This document shows, in pieces, positions 5,630 to 11,376 of a stretch of 11,376 nt of DNA. The DNA is from Ignavibacteria bacterium (GTDB lineage: Bacteria; Bacteroidota; Ignavibacteria; Kapaibacteriales; UBA4661): NCBI GenBank assembly GCA_013298375.1, contig JAAFHM010000091.1:1361-12736 (forward strand), written 5' to 3'. Within the stretch, counting starts at the first letter, position 1, and the number at the start of each line of letters is the position of its first letter. Under the pieces are notes generated by a model. It saw only the letters and a list, made by a program, of their open reading frames with translations. It had not been told where the DNA came from and searched no databases. A program made the translations under genes and the position numbers.

Positions 5630-6622
5630 ATGAACATATCCGTTCTCGGAGCCGGCGGCTGGGGTACAGCGCTGGCTCTTGTTTTATCTGCCAACGACCA
5701 CGCCGTAACGCTTTGGGCGCGGAACGAGGATACGATAGCACAAGTGCGCCGAACTCGCATCAATAGTGCCTATCTTCCGGGTGTCGTTATTCCCGATACT
5801 ATCAATCTGACGCACGACCCAAAAGAAGCAAATGCAGCAGAAATGCTTGTCATTGCTATTCCCACGCAATTCATTCGCCCTGCTTTTGCTGATTATGGTT
5901 TGGATGCAGAAGGGAAAATTATCGTTAGCACCTCCAAAGGCGTTGAGCGGGGAACACTCATGCGGGTTTCGGAAATTTTACGCGACGCGGCGGGCGTGGA
6001 GGCAAGGAGTTTCGCGGCTCTGACAGGACCAAGCCATGCCGAAGAAGTTGCCAGACAACTTCCCACCACAGTTGTCGCCGCTTCCGAGAGCGAAGATATT
6101 GCCAAACTCGTTCAGCGAGCTTTTACGCGCTCTACGTTCCGCGTTTATCATTCAACGGATGTCATTGGTGCTGAACTTGGTGGTGCGGTGAAAAATGTGA
6201 TTGCTATTTCTGCGGGCATTGTTGATGGATTAGGTATGGGCGATAATACGAAAGCAGCCTTGATTACACGCGGTCTGGCGGAGATTACCCGTTTGGGCGT
6301 TGCCTTGGGAGCGCATCCGATGACCTTTTCGGGGCTGTCGGGGCTGGGAGACCTCATTGTTACGTGCGCCAGTCGTCATTCGCGGAATCGCTCAGTCGGG
6401 GAACAAATTGCCAAAGGCAAAACGATGGAGCAGATTCGCCGAGAAACCCAGCAGGTCGCCGAAGGCGTATTTTCGTCGGAGTCGGTCTATGCACTTTCCA
6501 AAAAAGTTGGTGTAGAGATGCCCATTGCGCACAAAGTCTATGAAGTCCTCTTTGAGAATAAGCCCGCTCCCCAAGCCATGCACGAACTGATGACCCGAGA
6601 AGTCAAACCCGAACATTGGTAG
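5630..6622 (+). CDS. gpsA: NAD(P)-dependent glycerol-3-phosphate dehydrogenase
   Basis: This 330-residue cytoplasmic enzyme reduces dihydroxyacetone phosphate to sn-glycerol-3-phosphate, the backbone for phospholipids. The Rossmann loop G-A-G-G-W-G-T-A (7-14) is followed by L-W-A-R (28-31). Other landmarks are I-P-T-Q (77-80), S-T-S-K-G (100-104, K103), T-G-P-S-H-A-E-E (132-139), the catalytic K188 in A-V-K-N-V, G-D-N-T-K-A-A-L-I-T-R-G (204-215), S-G-L-G-D-L-I-V-T-C (237-246) and S-R-N-R (251-254). Length and motifs are fully typical. The ATG at 5630 places the first strand at residue 2; no Shine-Dalgarno is visible. It sits just downstream of plsY, the enzyme that uses its product, and 21 bases upstream of a hydrolase gene, so the three may be one transcript. 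Confidence 0.97.
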   Translation: MNISVLGAGGWGTALALVLSANDHAVTLWARNEDTIAQVRRTRINSAYLPGVVIPDTINLTHDPKEANAAEMLVIAIPTQFIRPAFADYGLDAEGKIIVSTSKGVERGTLMRVSEILRDAAGVEARSFAALTGPSHAEEVARQLPTTVVAASESEDIAKLVQRAFTRSTFRVYHSTDVIGAELGGAVKNVIAISAGIVDGLGMGDNTKAALITRGLAEITRLGVALGAHPMTFSGLSGLGDLIVTCASRHSRNRSVGEQIAKGKTMEQIRRETQQVAEGVFSSESVYALSKKVGVEMPIAHKVYEVLFENKPAPQAMHELMTREVKPEHW

Positions 6623-6643
6623 GCAAGCATCAAGCACCAATCA

Positions 6644-7555
6644 ATGACCAATAAACCAATGCCCATGAATGCCACACTTATTGACTCTAAGCCCGTCGCC
6701 ATACCTGAAATGACACTCAATATGGCGCGGCGAAATATGCCCGCCGACGATTTTGCGCGGTATGCAGCCGTGCAGATGTATCAGATTACCTATTGGAGTG
6801 AAGGGCTGAAAATCAAAGCGTATCTGGGGTTGCCACCTGCCGAAAGCACTCAACTTCCTGCTCTTGTCTTCAATGCCGGTGGTACGGGGGAAACTGGTGC
6901 ATTGAGCGATGTAACGGCGGCAGCAACGGTCGGGTTGTATGCGAGTTGGGGGTATGTGGTTATTGCCAGTCAGTATCGAGGGCGAGGTGGTTCGGAAGGC
7001 ACGGAAGAATGGGGGGCTGGCGATATAGACGACGCGATGAATGCCCTGGCACTTCTGCAAACGCTGGACTACGTTGATGCAGAGCGTATCGGAATTATTG
7101 GCGGTAGTAGGGGCGGCATGATGGCGTTGCAAATGCTGATGCGCACCGCGATTTTCAAAGCGGCGATAACCTTTGGCGCTCCAACAGATTTTACTGACCT
7201 CGCCGAAGATTCGTATATTCTTGTCACTGCAAAGCGCTTCCTTCCTGACGTTGCCGCTCACCCGGAAGAACTTCGCAAGCGCTCGGCAGTATTTTCCGCC
7301 GACAAATTCTGCAAGACCACACCATTACTTGTTCTCCACGGAAGCGGCGACCGCCGCGTGGCACCAGAACACGCCTACAAACTGGGAATGGTACTCCAAA
7401 CAAGTCAGCATCCCTACAAACTCACCATCTACGACAACGCCGACCACGTGCTCGCGGGTCGGCGCGACGAAAGCAACGCAGATATGCGGGCTTGGATAGA
7501 TATGTATGTGAAAAACCGCGCACCATTGCCGCGTGTGGGTCCACATGGCGCATAA
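6644..7555 (+). CDS. Alpha/beta hydrolase, prolyl-oligopeptidase/dienelactone-hydrolase type
   Basis: This 303-residue serine hydrolase lacks a signal peptide and is probably cytoplasmic. The nucleophile elbow is G-G-S-R-G-G (153-158, S155), with D236 in H-G-S-G-D-R-R-V and H268 in D-N-A-D-H completing the triad. An earlier strand-loop, S-Q-Y-R-G-R-G-G-S-E-G (109-119), is typical of S9-type peptidases and acyl-aminoacyl peptidase-like hydrolases. The elbow has Arg after the serine, as in several S9C-like members. The protein is much shorter than true S9 peptidases and has no beta-propeller, so it may be an esterase; the substrate is not deducible. ATGs at 6659 and 6665 are also possible starts, as the first 20 residues look non-conserved. 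It lies 21 bases after gpsA and ends 6 bases from a gene on the opposite strand. Confidence 0.88.
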   Translation: MTNKPMPMNATLIDSKPVAIPEMTLNMARRNMPADDFARYAAVQMYQITYWSEGLKIKAYLGLPPAESTQLPALVFNAGGTGETGALSDVTAAATVGLYASWGYVVIASQYRGRGGSEGTEEWGAGDIDDAMNALALLQTLDYVDAERIGIIGGSRGGMMALQMLMRTAIFKAAITFGAPTDFTDLAEDSYILVTAKRFLPDVAAHPEELRKRSAVFSADKFCKTTPLLVLHGSGDRRVAPEHAYKLGMVLQTSQHPYKLTIYDNADHVLAGRRDESNADMRAWIDMYVKNRAPLPRVGPHGA

Positions 7556-7561
7556 AACTAT

Positions 7562-10120
7562 CTATGGTGCGGCTTCGATGAGAATATTATGAAACGTCAA
7601 CGCCCCCACGCCACGCCGCGTCGTAAGCCAAGGACCTTGATATAACTCGCATGGAGCTTCCGGCGAACCCGCATAGCAATGATCGGGGATATAGCTTATC
7701 GTTTGGGCGTTTTGTGCCATTGCCAGTGTAATCACGACGGTCATTTTGTTTTCTATGAGAACCGAAGCCGCTTTGAGTGGTTGGCCGTCTAGTAAAAAAG
7801 CATCCGCCGCAAGAGTGCGGATTTTCCCGCCAATGCTCGTGTCCTTACTTATCGTCAGTGAATCATTCGTGGCAAAAACAAGTGCGATTGTTTTGTGTGC
7901 TGCATCTTTCCAATAGGCGCGGCGGAGATTGGGAGATTCAGTGCCGACGGAATCCGTGCCACCGTAGAAATCTTGCGCCAAACGTGCATACAACTGATTT
8001 CCCAATGCAATATAGCCTTCATTTCCATAATGGCAACCATCGTGGGCGGGTAATCCGGCAGAAGCGACAACTTCGACATCAGGAAACCGCTGAGGAAGAA
8101 GTCGTTGTTGTTCGCGTAGGGTTGCTTGGTCGGCTTGTCCGCAGTTGGAAGTATGGATTTGAACGGCATAGATTTTTTTCAATCCAGGATAATCTTGCTT
8201 CCATGCTTGATAAAGTTTCGCAAATTTGTCCGTGTAGCCCGCACTCTGATTCGATTCACCTTGATACCAAATCATTGCCTTTGCTGCTCGCGCCAAACCA
8301 CTTTCCTTCGCCCGCCAAAACATTCTGCCGTACCACGATTTTGGGTTTGTTGGCTTTGCGTCGTCCCGATAATGCTGCTCAATCGTGGAGGCGCTCAAAC
8401 CGCCGTTAATCACGCAAATAGGGACGTTGTGCTTGGCAGCAAGTCGCTCTTGGAGTTGGAGTGCAAATCCGCCGACATTGTAATCGTCCCGATTATTATT
8501 AGCGGCAGCAAGCCCCCAGTAGGAATCGTTATAGCCCATATGGTAGGTGCGGAGGAATTCGTTGTGCGGTGTGCGGGGGAGCGCTCCCAAAACGGTGTTC
8601 GATTGTCCACTCACCAAAATAACATCACCACAGACCAAGCTATCAGCCGTTGCAATAATTGTATCTCGCAGAGCAGATTTCAAACCGAGTTTGACGGAAT
8701 ATTCTGCTAATTCCGCATGAATGCTTATTCCTGTGCTGATGGGCGCTTGGGGAATAGTTTCTGTTCCGCGCAAAATGTAGTTGTATTGCAGCGCTTTCGC
8801 AGTCCGTCGCTCAAAAACACCATTTTTATAGAGTTGAACATAGACGGAATCAAAGCCGCCTTCGGTTAATAAGCCAACAAGTGGTACAAACGCTGAATCA
8901 TTATTGCCACGCGGAAAAAACTGAAGATTTTCCGGAAAATTGGCTGCCGCAGTAAATCGTCCCATGGTCAGGCACACTCCCAGACGTTTCGGCTGAATGT
9001 TCGGATAGCCAAGTACCTCGGCTTTGCTTATGTCTCGGCAAGCTCCTCGCTCATCACCCATTGCCGCGCGAATTTCATGGCGAAGAAAAAATACTTCTGC
9101 ATTAATAAAGTCATTTTCTTGCAACGATGCTTGAACTTGACCACCAGCATTCATAAAGCCTTTTGCATCTTGTGGGTTTGTTTTTAAGATGGTACGCGCT
9201 TGGTCAAGAGCTTCTTGCACTTTTCCCATCTGTTGCCACGAAAGCAATCGAAGTATTTCGGCTTGTTTGAACGATGAATCCACACTCAGCGTTTTGTTTG
9301 CATCCTCTATCGCTTTGTCGTATTGCTTGAGAAGAAAATACACATAGCCCCGATTGTACAGTGTGAGTTTATTTGGGGGTTGATTTTTAATAAGATAGGT
9401 ATAATCCTCAATCGCTCCTGGATAATCTTTCAATATACCCTTCGACGTAGCGCTGTTGATGTAAGCATTCCAATTTTGGGGATTAAGCTGTATCGCTTTT
9501 TGGTAGTCCTGTACCGATTCGCGGTATTTGCCTTGTGAACGATAAATATTTGCACGCTCGTAGTAGGTAATGTCTTCCTTTGGCTTTATGCGTATCGCTT
9601 TGGATATAGTGGTAACCGCTTCAGGATATTTTTTGAGAAGATTTTGGACAATCCCTAAATTAAGGACAGCATTGTAATCTTTGGGATCAAGTCGTACTGC
9701 TGTCAACAAGTCGTTTTCTGCCTCTGGCAACAACTGTTGATTGAGTGCTGTAGCACCGCGAAAAAAGTATGCCGATGCCATGGTTGGAGCCAGTTCGATA
9801 GCACGGTTAAAATCTGCCTTGGCGAAGGTTAAATTGTTCGTAAGGAAGTATATTCTGCCACGATACAAATAAAGTGAGGCTTCTTGCGGAGCCAATTCTA
9901 TGGCTTGCATCACGCTTTTGATAGCAGCTTGTGGATTCGTTTCTTGCTGCCCAGTTGCTTCCTGCAAGAGTGCCTGAATTTTGGCGATCTGTTGTGGCGA
10001 AAGCTGTTGTTTTTTGGAAGCTGCTTTTTGTTGTGCGATTGCCTCTCCCGCGAGAGCAAAGGCGCATGAAAATACAAGTATCAGAGCCAGCGATGAGCGA
10101 CGATATGATGTAAACTGCAT
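7562..10120 (-). CDS. Secreted TPR protein fused to a sialate-O-acetylesterase (SASA) domain
   Basis: This 852-residue protein starts at the ATG ending at 10120, which directly gives a Sec signal peptide: basic n-region (Y-R-R), a hydrophobic core to about residue 24 and an A-I-A cleavage site near 29. A GTG at 10195 would bury it. About seven and a half TPR units of 34 residues run from 62 to 322, then a beta-rich linker. The SGNH esterase domain follows (about 490-720): G-D-V-I-L-V-S-G-Q-S-N (498-508) with nucleophile S507, G-G-L-S (573-576), I-W-Y-Q-G-E-S-N (617-624), and D694-G-C-H697 as the other catalytic residues. A last beta domain has G-P-W-L and A-L-T-F-H as in other SASA proteins. 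It should remove O-acetyl groups from a glycan outside the cytoplasm. The acyltransferase-3 gene lies 81 bases upstream. There is no T9SS sorting tail. Confidence 0.9.
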   Translation of the reverse strand: MQFTSYRRSSLALILVFSCAFALAGEAIAQQKAASKKQQLSPQQIAKIQALLQEATGQQETNPQAAIKSVMQAIELAPQEASLYLYRGRIYFLTNNLTFAKADFNRAIELAPTMASAYFFRGATALNQQLLPEAENDLLTAVRLDPKDYNAVLNLGIVQNLLKKYPEAVTTISKAIRIKPKEDITYYERANIYRSQGKYRESVQDYQKAIQLNPQNWNAYINSATSKGILKDYPGAIEDYTYLIKNQPPNKLTLYNRGYVYFLLKQYDKAIEDANKTLSVDSSFKQAEILRLLSWQQMGKVQEALDQARTILKTNPQDAKGFMNAGGQVQASLQENDFINAEVFFLRHEIRAAMGDERGACRDISKAEVLGYPNIQPKRLGVCLTMGRFTAAANFPENLQFFPRGNNDSAFVPLVGLLTEGGFDSVYVQLYKNGVFERRTAKALQYNYILRGTETIPQAPISTGISIHAELAEYSVKLGLKSALRDTIIATADSLVCGDVILVSGQSNTVLGALPRTPHNEFLRTYHMGYNDSYWGLAAANNNRDDYNVGGFALQLQERLAAKHNVPICVINGGLSASTIEQHYRDDAKPTNPKSWYGRMFWRAKESGLARAAKAMIWYQGESNQSAGYTDKFAKLYQAWKQDYPGLKKIYAVQIHTSNCGQADQATLREQQRLLPQRFPDVEVVASAGLPAHDGCHYGNEGYIALGNQLYARLAQDFYGGTDSVGTESPNLRRAYWKDAAHKTIALVFATNDSLTISKDTSIGGKIRTLAADAFLLDGQPLKAASVLIENKMTVVITLAMAQNAQTISYIPDHCYAGSPEAPCELYQGPWLTTRRGVGALTFHNILIEAAP

Positions 10121-10201
10121 AGACGAAATAAGAAGAAGAAAAAGAGTAGTATCGTGAATTGTGAGAATCGAAAAGCCAAAGCTAGAGGGAAGCACGGCAA
10201 A

Positions 10202-11326
10202 TTAGCGTTGCAGTCCCCACGTCCAATGCTTCCGAATCCAATGGTTAAGCGGGTCTTCAACGAATTTGAATAACGCAATAGCGACAATGTTTAAGAGGAG
10301 AAATTGCGCAATAAAGCCCGTCCACGAGCGAAAATCCGGCGTAATTCGCTCAACTACTGCTTGAATCAATCCCATATGGATCAAGTAATAGATATAGGAA
10401 CTTTTACCTAAAAGCACCATTACATCCGTCGCAAGCAAGCGTCGAAGCCATGTCTGCTCGACAATTAGTCCATAATAAATCATTGTGTAGCATATCGGCA
10501 GAATGAAATTATTCAATACCCCGCCCAATGGCGTATGCAGTCCCGTGCCGAGATAGGTGCTGTACGGTTGTTGCAAGGACATGACATAGATGCTCAGAAG
10601 CGTTAGCGCAACGCCCAGCCATGTTACAAAGCGGGTTTGCGGTATTTTGCCCGTCTTTTCTCTATGCATCAAAAACTTTGCCAACCACATTCCGCAGAAA
10701 AACTCAAAGCAGCGCCCGAAAAATGTGTAATACACCATAAAACCGAATGGCATAAAAAACTGCTTAAAATGTATCGCTTCACCGATTACAAGGAGTAAAA
10801 AGCCCGTACAGTAGATAATTCCGAGCGGTACGAGCATATTCCATCGGCGAATTGCCATAAATATCAATGGCGCACTAAAGTAAAAACACTCCTCGACCGT
10901 CAGCGTCCAGCCTTGCGGGATGCCCGTGATGAGATAATCAAAGGAAAAGCCGCGTAAAAATGTGATGTTGAGCAAAAATTGGTCGAGGTGGAATTCGTGA
11001 TGTCGCACAAGACGGCTGAGAAAAAACGCACACGTCAGCAAAAAATACATCGGATAAATCCGTGCCACACGATTACGGATATACTCTGCCCACCAATGAC
11101 TATGCGGCTTGGCGGTCTCATAATATCGTTGAAAAATAAGAAATCCGCTCAAAACAAAAAACAGCCCAACGCCCGTATGCAATTCTTTAGTGAGTTGAAG
11201 CAGGAATGGATGCAAAATATACACGGGTGGAAAATGGTGAAAATACACCATATATGCCGCAATAGCGCGTACTCCGGTGATTTGTGGGATATAACCCGAA
11301 AGATTAAGAGTGTTTGCAGGTCGCAT
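10202..11326 (-). CDS. Acyltransferase-3 family integral membrane protein
   Basis: This 374-residue multi-helix inner-membrane protein belongs to the AT3/OafA-like family, which move acyl groups, usually acetyl, onto sugars of lipopolysaccharide, capsule, peptidoglycan or secreted glycans. Near the N-terminus I see I-T-G-V-R-A-I-A-A (16-24, R20) and Y-F-H-H (28-31), then G-V-G-L-F-F-V-L-S-G-F-L-I (52-64), R-x-x-R-I-Y-P-M-Y (86-94), G-W-T-L-T-V-E-E (139-146) and a late S-Y-I-Y-Y-L-I-H (310-317), all family hallmarks. About ten hydrophobic helices follow the usual order. There is no added SGNH domain, unlike OafA. The ATG at 11326 begins just before the conserved first motif. The next gene on this strand is a secreted SASA esterase, so the pair may set the acetylation level of one extracellular polymer. 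The acyl donor and acceptor are unknown. Confidence 0.93.
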   Translation of the reverse strand: MRPANTLNLSGYIPQITGVRAIAAYMVYFHHFPPVYILHPFLLQLTKELHTGVGLFFVLSGFLIFQRYYETAKPHSHWWAEYIRNRVARIYPMYFLLTCAFFLSRLVRHHEFHLDQFLLNITFLRGFSFDYLITGIPQGWTLTVEECFYFSAPLIFMAIRRWNMLVPLGIIYCTGFLLLVIGEAIHFKQFFMPFGFMVYYTFFGRCFEFFCGMWLAKFLMHREKTGKIPQTRFVTWLGVALTLLSIYVMSLQQPYSTYLGTGLHTPLGGVLNNFILPICYTMIYYGLIVEQTWLRRLLATDVMVLLGKSSYIYYLIHMGLIQAVVERITPDFRSWTGFIAQFLLLNIVAIALFKFVEDPLNHWIRKHWTWGLQR

Positions 11327-11376
11327 GAATACTTGAGTTTAAGGTAACTGGTCAGGTTAGCCCTTCCGACGGCTGA

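Noticed and set aside
6641..7261. A 206-residue open frame on the minus strand opposite the hydrolase
   Set aside because: It mirrors the hydrolase reading frame, has a composition unlike natural proteins (many His, Arg, Pro and Cys), and the plus-strand protein has full catalytic motifs.
8126..8710. A 194-residue plus-strand open frame inside the esterase gene
   Set aside because: It overlaps the catalytic SASA domain coding region on the other strand and shows no recognisable protein features.
11327..11376. Possible end of another gene or a short hairpin (TTAGCC / GGCTGA) at the right edge
   Set aside because: Only 50 bases are available; no frame or structure could be supported.

Overview
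The window is a densely packed stretch of bacterial chromosome with no gap above about 165 bases. It carries a 3' fragment of one gene and ten complete genes; two of those have no clear function. Most start codons lack a Shine-Dalgarno sequence and are preceded by A/C/T-rich leaders. The gene families present (LytS/LytTR two-component pair, PDDEXK_2/Rpn protein, a Bacteroidota-style promoter before plsY) suggest the Bacteroidota/Chlorobiota/Ignavibacteria (FCB) group. That placement is inference, because no rRNA or other strict marker is present.

Left part (1-2899, plus strand): the end of a LytS-type sensor histidine kinase, then its LytTR response regulator, a PD-(D/E)XK nuclease of the Rpn/'transposase' family, and a YdfG-like short-chain dehydrogenase. 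The Rpn gene has a tandem 12-base repeat giving two copies of a four-residue unit near its C-terminus. It also has an in-frame ATG just upstream of that repeat. This is the layout reported for Rpn toxin/antitoxin gene-within-gene systems and is the best candidate here for a hidden system.

Middle (2983-7555, plus strand): a four-helix membrane protein with a coiled-coil tail (function unknown), nadD (NAD synthesis), an 85-residue unknown protein, plsY and gpsA, and an alpha/beta hydrolase. GpsA makes sn-glycerol-3-phosphate and PlsY acylates it, so those two form the first steps of phospholipid synthesis. A promoter-like sequence lies just before plsY.

Right part (7562-11326, minus strand): transcribed leftward are a membrane acyltransferase-3 protein and then a secreted TPR protein fused to a sialate-O-acetylesterase-type (SGNH) domain. 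An O-acyltransferase and an O-acetylesterase side by side suggest a pair that adds and removes acetyl groups on an extracellular glycan. This block converges on the hydrolase gene with only 6 bases between the stop codons.

I found no tRNA, rRNA, CRISPR array, insertion sequence with terminal repeats, or phage gene.
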